DNA from: Pseudomonas sp. N040
GTDB taxonomy: Bacteria; Pseudomonadota; Gammaproteobacteria; Pseudomonadales; Pseudomonadaceae
DNA: 64,000 nucleotides
Direction of reading: 5' to 3'
NCBI RefSeq assembly: GCF_015637705.1
Contig: NZ_JADOBE010000001.1
Location: 541,573 to 605,572 of the forward strand
Below are positions 1-7,849 of this stretch, piece after piece. Made by a program: the position numbers and the translations under genes. Positions within the stretch are counted from its first letter, which is position 1; each line of letters opens with the position of its first letter. The notes below the pieces were generated by a model. It ran no database searches and was not told the DNA's origin. It was given only the letters and a program-made list of their open reading frames with translations.

Positions 1-1054
1 CCTGTTTCTGAGTGTCGGCACCTGCGCGCAGATCAAGGTCGAGGGCATCACCCGGCCGCTCAACGAGTACCGCCTGCGCCCCGGCGAAGTGCAGCTGATG
101 GCCTATCAGCTGATGAACCAGCGGCAGATCGCCGAGTTCGAGCGCGACCTGGAAATGAACCTGGCGGTGAGCGTCTCGACCAGCGCGCGCTTTCGCATCA
201 ATGTCTACTACCAGCGTGGCGAAGTGTCGATGGCGGTGCGCCTGATCCAGAGCCGGATCCCCTCGATCATCGAGCTGGGCCTGCCGGCGCAGCTGCAGAA
301 ACTGGCCATGCTCGATCGCGGCCTGGTGCTGGTGGTGGGCGCTGCCGGTTCGGGCAAGTCGACCACCCTGGCGGCCATGCTCGATCACCGCAACCAGCAC
401 AAGTCCGGGCATATCATCTGCATCGAGGACCCGATCGAATACATCCACCAGCACAAGCTGTCGGTGATCGACCAGCGCGAAGTCGGGCTGGATACCCACA
501 GCTTCTCCGCGGCCCTGCGCAACGTCCTGCGCGAGGCGCCGGATGTGATCATGCTCGGCGAGATCCGCGACCTCGACACCATGCAGAATGCCTTGCACTA
601 CGCCGAGACCGGCCACCTGTGCCTGGCGACCCTGCACGCTACCTCCACCACCCATGCGCTGGAACGCATCGTGCGCTTCTTCCCCGAGGATGCCCGCCAC
701 CAGGTGCTGGCGGACCTGGCGCAGAACCTGCTGGCGATCGTCGGCCAGCGCCTGATCCCGGCGGTCAACCAGCGGCGCGCGGTGGCCGTGGAGCTGATGC
801 TGGCCACCGCGCACATCCGCGACCTGATCCAGCGCGACCTGCTCGACGACTTGCGCGAGGCCATCGGCCGCGCCCAGGAGCAGGGCCTGCAGACCTTCGA
901 CCAGCACCTGTTCCTGCTCTACCAGGCCGGCAAGATCTCCATCGAGGAAGCCCTGCGGCATGCCGACTCGCGTACCGACCTGACCCTGCGCATCAAGCTG
1001 GGCAAGCAGGTCAGCGGCAATGACCTACCCTTTCATATGCAGGATTCGCGCTAG
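1..1054 (+). CDS. PilT/PilU-family type IV pilus ATPase, 5' end outside window
   Basis: The reading frame is open from the first bases of the window, so the N-terminus is missing; about 351 residues are visible. The product should be a hexameric cytoplasmic ATPase of the pilus-retraction class. Visible signatures are the Walker A loop GAAGSGKST (nt 338-364), an Asp-box with IEDPIEYIH, a Walker B region ending in GEIRD, and the His-box TGHLCLATLHA. The C-terminal half follows PilU more closely than PilT (for example QTFDQ, then a DLTLRIKLG-like end). Pseudomonads normally have pilT and pilU adjacent; here no pilus gene follows, only a diguanylate cyclase, so this may be a PilU paralogue. That cannot be settled without the upstream sequence. 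Confidence 0.85.
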   Translation, partial: LFLSVGTCAQIKVEGITRPLNEYRLRPGEVQLMAYQLMNQRQIAEFERDLEMNLAVSVSTSARFRINVYYQRGEVSMAVRLIQSRIPSIIELGLPAQLQKLAMLDRGLVLVVGAAGSGKSTTLAAMLDHRNQHKSGHIICIEDPIEYIHQHKLSVIDQREVGLDTHSFSAALRNVLREAPDVIMLGEIRDLDTMQNALHYAETGHLCLATLHATSTTHALERIVRFFPEDARHQVLADLAQNLLAIVGQRLIPAVNQRRAVAVELMLATAHIRDLIQRDLLDDLREAIGRAQEQGLQTFDQHLFLLYQAGKISIEEALRHADSRTDLTLRIKLGKQVSGNDLPFHMQDSR

Positions 1055-1115
1055 CGGCATTCGCGCAGGCGCGGCAACCCGGGGAGCAGGAGGCACAATC
1101 CCGCAGGAGAGGCCC

Positions 1116-2258
1116 ATGTACCCCGATACCCGCACCCTGATCCTCGGCATGGCGATCAGTTGCTGTTTCCTGGTACTGGTGCTGGCCACCCTGTGGCGCC
1201 AGCAGGGCCGCGCGATCGGCGGGCTGGGTGAATGGAGCCTGGCCTACCTGCAGATTGCCCTGTGGTCGGCCCTGACCGTCAGTTTTCCCGAGTGGGTACA
1301 GTTATGGGTCCCGGCTATTTGCCTGGCTCTGAGCATGGTCATCGCGCATCTGCTGATCTATGAGGGGCTGCGGCGCTTTCTGCTGCTCCGCCGCGACTAC
1401 CGCCTGAGCATTACCCTGCTGCTGGCCAGCTTCGCCGGCATGCTGCTGGCGAGCGCCCTGGAGAGCTCCGCGCTGCGCTTTTTGTCAGCCTCGACGACGA
1501 TCCTGCTCAGCTACCTGCTGGTCCTGCGCGCGATTCGCCGGAGCAACCAGCATCTGGTTGCCAGCGGTGTGTTCACCCTGCTTGCGCTGATCATGACCCT
1601 GGCCTTCCTGTTGCGCCTGGCCAGCATCCTGGGCGGCGAGCGGGATATTTCCGTGTACGCGCTGAGCGAGATGCAGCAGTTCGTCACCCTGGTATTTGCT
1701 TTGCTGGTGCCGATGGCCGGGATGTCGCTGGTGCTGATGGTCAACGAGCGGGTGCAGCAGCGTCTGAACGAGCAGGCGACCCGCGATGCCCTTACCGGCA
1801 TCTTCAACCGCCGGGCCTTTCTCGCTGCCGCCGAAGTGGAGCTGGAACGCAGCCGGCGCTATGGCACCTCACTGGGGCTGGTGCAGATCGATCTGGACCA
1901 TTTCAAGCGGGTCAATGACACCTACGGCCACCAGGCCGGTGACCGCGTGCTGGTCGATTTCGCCGCGCGGGTCTCGGCGTTGCTGCGCGCCACCGATGTG
2001 TTCGGGCGCATGGGCGGCGAGGAGTTCATCCTGCTGTTGCCGCAGACCGGTCTCGACGAGTCGCTGCAGGTCGCCGAGCGGATCCGCAGCAGCCTGGCCG
2101 AAGCGCAGATCCAGCCGGCCTATACCGCCAGCTTCGGTGTGGCCACGGCGGCCGGTGGTGCGCCGGCGATCGAGATCCTCATCGGCAACGCAGATGCGGC
2201 GCTGTACCGGGCCAAGAGCAACGGCCGCAACCGCGTCGAGTTCACCCCGGCACCCTAG
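1116..2258 (+). CDS. Membrane-anchored diguanylate cyclase (GGDEF)
   Basis: Predicted 380-residue enzyme making cyclic di-GMP from two GTP. About seven hydrophobic segments fill residues 7-210 and should anchor the protein in the inner membrane. The GGDEF domain occupies roughly residues 220-378. Its active-site motif reads GGEEF (residues 300-304), a catalytically competent variant, and an RxxD inhibitory I-site (RATD, residues 291-294) lies exactly five residues before it, so product feedback is expected. I chose the ATG at 1116 because GGAGA lies just upstream; the frame is open for 32 more codons to 1020, overlapping the preceding gene. Signal input is unknown because the membrane part matches no sensory domain I recognise. 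Confidence 0.93.
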   Translation: MYPDTRTLILGMAISCCFLVLVLATLWRQQGRAIGGLGEWSLAYLQIALWSALTVSFPEWVQLWVPAICLALSMVIAHLLIYEGLRRFLLLRRDYRLSITLLLASFAGMLLASALESSALRFLSASTTILLSYLLVLRAIRRSNQHLVASGVFTLLALIMTLAFLLRLASILGGERDISVYALSEMQQFVTLVFALLVPMAGMSLVLMVNERVQQRLNEQATRDALTGIFNRRAFLAAAEVELERSRRYGTSLGLVQIDLDHFKRVNDTYGHQAGDRVLVDFAARVSALLRATDVFGRMGGEEFILLLPQTGLDESLQVAERIRSSLAEAQIQPAYTASFGVATAAGGAPAIEILIGNADAALYRAKSNGRNRVEFTPAP

Positions 2259-2300
2259 TAAGTCGCTGGCGTGCCTTGCCGGCGCGGCCCGCTGCCGCGA

Positions 2301-2726
2301 TCAGCCCAGCGCCAGCGCGGCGTTGATGGTCAGGCCGACCAGCAGCAGCGAGGACAGCACGAACAGGGCGAAGCGCAGTTCGATCTTGTTGATCAGCACC
2401 TGCACCAGGCTGTGCACCACGCGCAGGCCCACATAGCCCCAGGCCAGCGCCAGGTTGATCCCGCCACCTTCGCCCTGCAGCGCCAGCACCAGGCTGATGG
2501 CATAGAACAGGGTCGGCTGTTCCATCAGGTGGTTGTAGTTGTCGGCCTTCCAGCGCACGGCGGCCGGCAGCAGGTTCATCTGCTCGCCGCGCGGGGCATC
2601 CGGATCGAGCTTCATATGGGCCCGGCGGACAGCCGGGATGCGGGTGATGTACATCCACAGCCAGATCAGCATGGACCAGGCGACCAGGGCAACGATGGGG
2701 GCGAGGATCGGGCTGGAGACGAACAT
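2301..2726 (-). CDS. MAPEG-family membrane protein
   Basis: A 141-residue integral membrane protein with four hydrophobic segments, fitting the MAPEG family (membrane-associated proteins in eicosanoid and glutathione metabolism). Family traits visible are the compact four-helix layout, a central RxxNxxE-like stretch (KADNYNHLMEQPTLFYA) and the final R-F-A-L-F-V-L-S-S helix. Bacterial members are usually of unknown substrate; some conjugate glutathione. The start at 2726 is preceded by AGGAG nine bases upstream; a longer frame to 2840 lacks a better site. It is the last gene of a leftward group that includes two lysozyme inhibitors, but no functional link is evident. Confidence 0.75.
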   Translation of the reverse strand: MFVSSPILAPIVALVAWSMLIWLWMYITRIPAVRRAHMKLDPDAPRGEQMNLLPAAVRWKADNYNHLMEQPTLFYAISLVLALQGEGGGINLALAWGYVGLRVVHSLVQVLINKIELRFALFVLSSLLLVGLTINAALALG

Positions 2727-2805
2727 GGAATAACTCCTGGTTGGGTGGGTGTGGCTCAGGCAAAGGCTTGCCGGGAGGGGGCAGTCTGCTGTCGGCCTCC
2801 GCGGC

Positions 2806-3396
2806 CTATCGGGCTTTGACGCAGGCCATCTCCGGCGCATCGTAGCCCCAGCGGATGGTCGCCGTGCCCTGATGTTCCCAGAACAGCTCGTTCGGTCCCT
2901 CGTATCTGGCGCCGCTGGCGCTGACGGCCTGGTACATCAGCGAGGTGCTGTCGCCGCGTTCGGCGATCAGGGTGGCGGGCACGGTCTTGAAGAAGGTGAC
3001 GATGACTTCGTCGGCCGGGTTGCCGTTGCAGCTGAAGGTGACCGGCCCGATGCTCTCAACCAGGCGGTAGCGGGCCTGCAGTTCGCTGATGCGCCGGACG
3101 TAGTTGTCCCTGACGCAGGCCGGGATGTCGTCGGCCTTCCAGCAGTCGTCGCGACCCTTGATCCAGCCGCGCTGGGTCGGCTTCAGATAGGCCGGGTGTT
3201 CATTGCCGGCTTTTTTCAGGGCGGCGGCATAGACCGTGGCCATTTGCTGGTCGAGCGCGGACAGTTCGCTGTTCTGGCAAACCAGCTCCTCGATACTGCC
3301 ATTTTCCACCTTGCTGCAATCAAACGAAGGACCCTGGGCCATGGCGCTGCCAGCAGCGAGCAGCAGGCTGCTGCAAATCAGTAAAGGTGCATTCAT
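2806..3396 (-). CDS. Periplasmic lysozyme inhibitor: LprI-like domain fused to MliC-like domain
   Basis: A 196-residue secreted protein with a clear signal peptide (cleavage after SAMA-Q, residue 21). Residues about 26-105 form a DUF1311/LprI-type domain with the usual cysteine spacing (FDCSK, LVCQNSELSALDQQM, DDCW, IPACVRDNY). Residues about 115-192 look like a C-type lysozyme inhibitor (MliC/PliC) domain, starting at FSCNG and containing the signature SASGARYE followed by ELFWEHQG. Both families protect the wall from host lysozyme, so the fusion is expected to act in the periplasm. I see no lipobox, so it is probably soluble. A second inhibitor of the PliI type is encoded at 3885-4808. Confidence 0.8.
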   Translation of the reverse strand: MNAPLLICSSLLLAAGSAMAQGPSFDCSKVENGSIEELVCQNSELSALDQQMATVYAAALKKAGNEHPAYLKPTQRGWIKGRDDCWKADDIPACVRDNYVRRISELQARYRLVESIGPVTFSCNGNPADEVIVTFFKTVPATLIAERGDSTSLMYQAVSASGARYEGPNELFWEHQGTATIRWGYDAPEMACVKAR

Positions 3397-3422
3397 CGAA
3401 TCTACCCCTGCGAAGTTGCCGT

Positions 3423-3845
3423 TCAGGCCAGAAATTGCGTGCTGATAAAGCCCCAGACAATCGCGCCGACACCACCGACTTCAGCGACGATCAACAGCCA
3501 GATGCCCCAGGTGGTGTTGAAGTTGCGCTGCCTGAACTGGTTGTCGGTTTTGTTCTCCAGACCGAGCTTGGTGTACTGCGCAATCGCGATGGCGAAGAAC
3601 AGCAGCGGTGCGCCGGTGATCAGCAGTTGCACGGATTCGCTGTACGGGCTGAATTTCAGCAGCTCGGCCATCACCAGCGCGGCAAAGCTGTACATCAGCG
3701 CGGCGCGGTGGGCGATGTCGATGTACACCGGGGCGCAGTGCTCGGGGCTGCGCATGATGCCGCGGTACTTCAGTACGCCGAGCAGCAGGCCGGCGAAGAG
3801 GAAAATGCCGGCGGCGGCGAGGGTCAGCTTGATGGCCAGATTCAT
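3423..3845 (-). CDS. Small four-helix inner-membrane protein, function unknown
   Basis: A 140-residue hydrophobic protein with four predicted membrane helices (about residues 5-25, 48-66, 75-93 and 113-135) joined by short loops, one of them basic (KLGLENKTDNQFRQRN). I do not recognise a characterised family. The gene lies between two lysozyme-inhibitor genes, with 26 bases to the 3' neighbour and 39 to the 5' neighbour, so co-transcription with them is likely. No catalytic motif is visible. A role in envelope protection can only be inferred from position. Confidence 0.7.
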   Translation of the reverse strand: MNLAIKLTLAAAGIFLFAGLLLGVLKYRGIMRSPEHCAPVYIDIAHRAALMYSFAALVMAELLKFSPYSESVQLLITGAPLLFFAIAIAQYTKLGLENKTDNQFRQRNFNTTWGIWLLIVAEVGGVGAIVWGFISTQFLA

Positions 3846-3884
3846 GCGGCGGGTTCCTGCTCGGTGCGGTGTGGGTGGACGGTT

Positions 3885-4808
3885 TCAATAGTCGACGACA
3901 CGGTCAACCTTGAGCTGCCAGTTGGCTTCGCCAGGCACCAGTTTGTACTGGATCTGCCGGGTGCCGCCGGTGGGTTGGGCATTGCTGTCGCCCTCGCGGT
4001 ACAGCGGGAAGCGCTGCACCAGGACGCCCTCGACTGTGCGCAGCTCATCATGGCCCATGAAGCCCTTGCCAAGGGTCGGGTTGTCGGCCAGCGGCGGAAG
4101 ATAGATTTCACTGAGCGATTTATTGTGGTTGGCCGAATAGGCCACCAGCGAAGCATAGGAGCCGCTGCCGGCCGAGGTGACATAGACGTAAAGCTCGGGT
4201 GAGCCATCAGCATTGATGTCGGCAACCTCGGCGGCAGTGACTGAGCCATCGATCTCGCGCTCGATCGGCGAGTTATCGATCGCCAGTCCCGATGGCACGA
4301 TTCTCAGCTGGTTGAGCGAACCCTGATGGGTCGCGCTGACCTTGAAACTGATGCCATGCAGCGCCAGGGTCTGCTCGAACGGCGCGTTGGCGGCGTTGGC
4401 TGTGGTCGGCGAGAGCGAGACCTCCAGGGCGTAATGCAGGGTTTCATTGCGCCGCGCGGCACTGCGCATCAGGTACACCCGTATGCGGTAGGTGCCGGCT
4501 GTACTGAGGGTGTCGGCAAAATCATTGCCGGCACTGGAGCCAATGAAGATCGCCGCATCCTGCGAGCCGGGTGGCAGCAGGTTGAAATAGCCCGCCAGGT
4601 TGTCCGGCCGGAAGTGCACCTGCAGTGATTGCCCGGCGGCTACTGGCAGCAGGTAATCGACAGTCTGGTCACCCTTGAGGCTGCCTTTCAGGCTGGCAAC
4701 GCCCTGATCCAGAGTGAGCGGCTCTTCGCGGATCTGGCTAGCGGCCATCAACTGACTGCTCAGCAGCACGCTGAGCATCGCCAGTGCCAGCCAGGATAAA
4801 GACTTCAT
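3885..4808 (-). CDS. PliI-like periplasmic inhibitor of I-type lysozyme
   Basis: A 307-residue exported protein with a signal peptide (residues 1-22, ending LMAA). Residues about 25-130 form an N-terminal beta-rich segment of the pre-peptidase C-terminal type (STAGTYRIRVYL). The C-terminal part, about 145-305, resembles the PliI inhibitor family: it carries an ADINADGSPELYVYV acidic stretch and the SGxxY-type loop in AGSGSYAS that inserts into the lysozyme active site in known inhibitors. Typical PliI proteins are shorter, so the N-terminal segment is an extension. Family assignment rests on recalled motifs rather than a search. It is the second gene after the amidohydrolase at 4812-6530, separated by only three bases. 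Confidence 0.7.
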   Translation of the reverse strand: MKSLSWLALAMLSVLLSSQLMAASQIREEPLTLDQGVASLKGSLKGDQTVDYLLPVAAGQSLQVHFRPDNLAGYFNLLPPGSQDAAIFIGSSAGNDFADTLSTAGTYRIRVYLMRSAARRNETLHYALEVSLSPTTANAANAPFEQTLALHGISFKVSATHQGSLNQLRIVPSGLAIDNSPIEREIDGSVTAAEVADINADGSPELYVYVTSAGSGSYASLVAYSANHNKSLSEIYLPPLADNPTLGKGFMGHDELRTVEGVLVQRFPLYREGDSNAQPTGGTRQIQYKLVPGEANWQLKVDRVVDY

Positions 4809-4811
4809 TGC

Positions 4812-6530
4812 TTACTCCTTCGCCGCCCGGTAGATGCTGCGGCCCTCCTTGAAGGTTTCAAGCACCTTGATGTCCTTGATCTGCATCGGCTCGACCGTCA
4901 GCGGGTTGCCGCTGAGGATCACCAGGTCGGCCAGCTTGCCGGGTTCCAGTGAGCCTTTGCTCTGCTCGTCGCCATGCTGGCGGGCGGCGTTGAGGGTGAT
5001 CGCCTGCAGCGCCTCCAGCGGCGTGATGCGTTCAGCGCCGCCAATCAGCACGCCGTTGCGCGAGATGCGGTTGACCGCGGTCCACATGACGAACAGCTGG
5101 TCCAGCGGGGTGACCACGAAGTCGGTGTGGTTGCTCGGGCGCAGACCCATGTCGATGGCGGTGCGCATCGGGCTGATGAAGTCGGTCTGCTGCTGGCCAC
5201 GCAGGATCAGGTGGGTGTCGGCAAAGAAGTAGGTGTGCTGGGTGAAGAACGACGGGGTGATCTTGTACTGCAGGTATTTGTCCAGCTGGTCCTGGCGCAC
5301 GAACTGGGAGTGCACGGCGGTGACGTGGCGGTCTTTTTCGAGGTCGCCGGCGGCGGCAAATTCGTGGGCACGCAGCAGCATGTCGATGGCGCCGTCGCCG
5401 TTGGCATGCAGGTCGAGCGGCAGGCCGAGGTCGTACACGCGCTTGACCATCTGGTTGAGCTGCTGCTGGGTGAAGGGCGCCACGCCCTTCCAGGCCTTCT
5501 CGCCATTCGGGCCATCGACCAGATAGGGCGTGGTGAACAGCGCCGTGCGCCCCTGCACCGAACCGTCGATGGTGATCTTCGCTCCGCCCAGCTTCAGGCG
5601 GTTCTGGTAGGTGCCGAAGCTGGCCGGGGGGTTGCTCTTGAGGATTTCCTCCAGCTCGGTGATGAAGGGGTAGGCGACGATGTCGATCTGGTTGCCGCCG
5701 GCGGCGCCGACCCGTTGCATCAGGGCCAGGTCGCTGGCATGGGTGGCGCCCTCGTGGGCGGTGGTGATCCCGGCCTGGGCATAGAGTTGCTGGGCCGCCT
5801 GGCTCCAGCTCAGCTCCTCAGCGGTGGTGGGTTTGGGCAGTGCGGCGAAGATCGGCAGATAGGCCATTTCCATCACCAGCCCGGCCGGCTCGTTGCTGCC
5901 GGGTTTGCGCGTGATGATGCCGCCGGGTGGCGTCTTGGTCGCGGCAGTGATGTTGTACTTCTTCAGCGCCAGCGAGTTGAGTACCGCACCGTGCATCGAG
6001 ACATGCGTGACCATCACCGGGTTGTCCGGAAAGTCCGCATCCAGATCGTCGCGGGTCAGGCCGATGCGGCCGGGCATGGCGGTGTCGTCATAGCCGTAGG
6101 CGATGATCATCACGCCCGGCGCGATCTTGTGCGAGTCGCGGAATTTCTTCAGCTGGGCGAGGATGCTCGGGATGTCCTTGCCGGGGCCGGCCGGTGGCGG
6201 GAACAGGTTGACCTGGTTGGCCACGCTGAGCGCGCTGAAATAGTGGCTGTGCGGGTCGATGAAGGCCGGCGTCAGGGTCTTGCCGGCCAGGTCGATCTTT
6301 TGCGTGGCCGCTCCGGCATGGGCCTTTTCCAGCGCGGCGCGGCTACCGACTGCGAGAATCCTGCCGTCCTTCACCGCCAGTGCCTCGGCGGTGGGTTGGG
6401 CCGGGTTGACGGTGATGATGTTGCCGCCGACATACAGCAGGTCAGCGACCGTGGCGCTGGCGGTCAGCGGGGTCGCGGCAAGCCCCAGTCCAGTCAGTAG
6501 TCCGAGGGTCAGCAGTGTGCTTCTGGTCAT
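4812..6530 (-). CDS. Exported amidohydrolase of the YtcJ/COG1574 type
   Basis: A 572-residue metal-dependent hydrolase with a signal peptide (LATPLTASA) that places it in the periplasm. It starts with a beta-sandwich strand set (GGNIITVNPAQPTAEALAVKDGRI), then the TIM-barrel metal motif FIDPHSHY with the HxH pair, a later TAVHSQFV histidine and a SNHTDF motif, and ends with the family hallmark GSLEPGKLADLVILSGNPL. The natural substrate of this family is mostly unknown (N-acyl, amide or cyclic urea compounds). The ATG at 6530 has AAGGA 11 bases upstream; a GTG at 6584 gives a longer frame but would push the signal peptide inward. It is divergent from the SDR at 6691. Confidence 0.88.
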   Translation of the reverse strand: MTRSTLLTLGLLTGLGLAATPLTASATVADLLYVGGNIITVNPAQPTAEALAVKDGRILAVGSRAALEKAHAGAATQKIDLAGKTLTPAFIDPHSHYFSALSVANQVNLFPPPAGPGKDIPSILAQLKKFRDSHKIAPGVMIIAYGYDDTAMPGRIGLTRDDLDADFPDNPVMVTHVSMHGAVLNSLALKKYNITAATKTPPGGIITRKPGSNEPAGLVMEMAYLPIFAALPKPTTAEELSWSQAAQQLYAQAGITTAHEGATHASDLALMQRVGAAGGNQIDIVAYPFITELEEILKSNPPASFGTYQNRLKLGGAKITIDGSVQGRTALFTTPYLVDGPNGEKAWKGVAPFTQQQLNQMVKRVYDLGLPLDLHANGDGAIDMLLRAHEFAAAGDLEKDRHVTAVHSQFVRQDQLDKYLQYKITPSFFTQHTYFFADTHLILRGQQQTDFISPMRTAIDMGLRPSNHTDFVVTPLDQLFVMWTAVNRISRNGVLIGGAERITPLEALQAITLNAARQHGDEQSKGSLEPGKLADLVILSGNPLTVEPMQIKDIKVLETFKEGRSIYRAAKE

Positions 6531-6690
6531 GAGCGAAGATCCTTGCGCAAAGCGTGGCGTGGGTCGCAGTGGAAGTGCTGACACACTAGCCAGCGTCGCT
6601 TCGGCTGTCCATGTCCGGCCGAGGTTTGACGGGCTCGCAGTAGTAATACCCGGCTAGACTGCTGACTCTGCCACCCACGAGGATTACCCC

Positions 6691-7752
6691 ATGCAAACCA
6701 TCGACAAGAGCAAGCCGGTGATGGTCACTGGTGCCACTGGCTATGTCGCCGGCTGGCTGGTAAAGAAACTGCTGGACGAAGGGCTGACCGTGCATGCCAT
6801 GGTGCGCGATCCGAACAACCGGCAGAAGCTCGCGCATCTGGACGCCATCGCTGCCAGCGCGCCGGGCAGCATCAAATACTTTGCCGCCGATCTGCTGCGC
6901 GAGGGTGCCTACGATGAAGGCATGCAAGGCTGCGAGCTGGTGTTTCACACCGCCTCGCCGTTCACCAGCAAGATCAGCGATGCGCAGCGTGATCTGGTCG
7001 ATCCGGCGCTCAAGGGCACGCGCAACGTACTCGCCTCGGTGCAGCGCACGCCCACGGTCAAGCGTGTGGTGCTGACCAGCAGCTGCGCGGCAATCATTGG
7101 CGATGCCATCGACTGCGAGGCCTACCCCAACGGCATGGGCACCGAGGCGCAGTGGAACACCACCTCCACGGTCGAGCATCAGGCTTACAGCTACTCGAAG
7201 ACGGTGGCTGAACAGGAAGCCTGGAAGCTGGTCGCCGGGCAGCAGCGCTGGGATCTGGTGGTGATCAATCCGTCGCTGGTGCTCGGGCCGGGACTGAGTG
7301 CCGATGCCTCCTCGGAAAGTTTCAACCTGTTCCGTCAGCTGGGTAACGGCAAGATGAAATCCGGGGTGCCGGACTTCTCCATCGGCATGGTCGATGTGCG
7401 CGATCTGGCGATTGCCCATTACAACGCCGGGTTCACCCCTGCGGCCAACGGACGCAACATCATCTCTGCAGAGAACTCGGACTTCCTCACCCTCGGCAAG
7501 ATCCTGCGCCAGCACTACGGCGCTGCCTATCCGTTCCCGCAGAAGAACCTGCCCAAGTTCATGGTCTGGCTGGTGGCACCGCTGGTGGGCTTCAAGCGCA
7601 AGATGATCAGCCGCAACGTCGGCCACAAATGGCAGGTCGACAACAGCAAGGGCAAGCGCGAACTGGGTATCAGCTACCGGCCGATGGAGCAGACGGTGGT
7701 CGAGTTCTTCCAGCAGATGATCGACAGCGGCCAGGTCAAGGCCAGGGGCTGA
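6691..7752 (+). CDS. NAD(P)-dependent extended SDR, dihydroflavonol/cinnamoyl-CoA reductase-like
   Basis: A 353-residue oxidoreductase. The Rossmann signature GATGYVAG sits at residues 14-21, followed by the TSS catalytic serine region (VLTSSCAAI) and the YSYSK catalytic Tyr-xxx-Lys. The NSPSLVLGPGL-like stretch (INPSLVLGPGL) is typical of the reductases acting on aldehydes and ketones related to dihydroflavonol 4-reductase. Such bacterial members reduce aldehydes, but the substrate here is unknown. GAGGA lies eight bases before the start. The gene is divergent from the amidohydrolase at 4812-6530 across 160 bases and is followed by a REP pair, so it is probably monocistronic. Confidence 0.87.
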   Translation: MQTIDKSKPVMVTGATGYVAGWLVKKLLDEGLTVHAMVRDPNNRQKLAHLDAIAASAPGSIKYFAADLLREGAYDEGMQGCELVFHTASPFTSKISDAQRDLVDPALKGTRNVLASVQRTPTVKRVVLTSSCAAIIGDAIDCEAYPNGMGTEAQWNTTSTVEHQAYSYSKTVAEQEAWKLVAGQQRWDLVVINPSLVLGPGLSADASSESFNLFRQLGNGKMKSGVPDFSIGMVDVRDLAIAHYNAGFTPAANGRNIISAENSDFLTLGKILRQHYGAAYPFPQKNLPKFMVWLVAPLVGFKRKMISRNVGHKWQVDNSKGKRELGISYRPMEQTVVEFFQQMIDSGQVKARG

Positions 7753-7771
7753 CAAACCTGCACGGGTTCCT

Positions 7772-7833
7772 GTAGGAGCCAGCTTGCTGGCGATAGGCGC
7801 ATGCAAGAGCATCGCGAGCAAGCTCGCTCCTAC
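7772..7833. repeat. Inverted pair of Pseudomonas REP sequences
   Basis: Two 23-base REP units face each other: GTAGGAGCCAGCTTGCTGGC... at 7772-7794 and its near-complement at 7811-7833, separated by 16 bases. They differ at two mirrored positions in the stem. This is the dispersed extragenic palindrome common in Pseudomonas, usually spread by RAYT transposases. It lies between two convergent genes (SDR and ABC permease), where it may also end transcription. Confidence 0.93.
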
Positions 7834-7849
7834 CGACTATCTGCCCAGA

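Noticed and set aside
4974..6500. A 508-codon plus-strand frame opposite the amidohydrolase gene
   Set aside because: It lies wholly antisense to a well-supported gene and has Gly/Asp/Val-rich composition typical of antisense GC-rich frames; there is no domain.
6531..6690. Possible sigma-70 promoter with TTGACG and TAGACT before the SDR gene
   Set aside because: The spacing between the two elements is 23 bases, too long for a standard promoter, and no better pair was visible.
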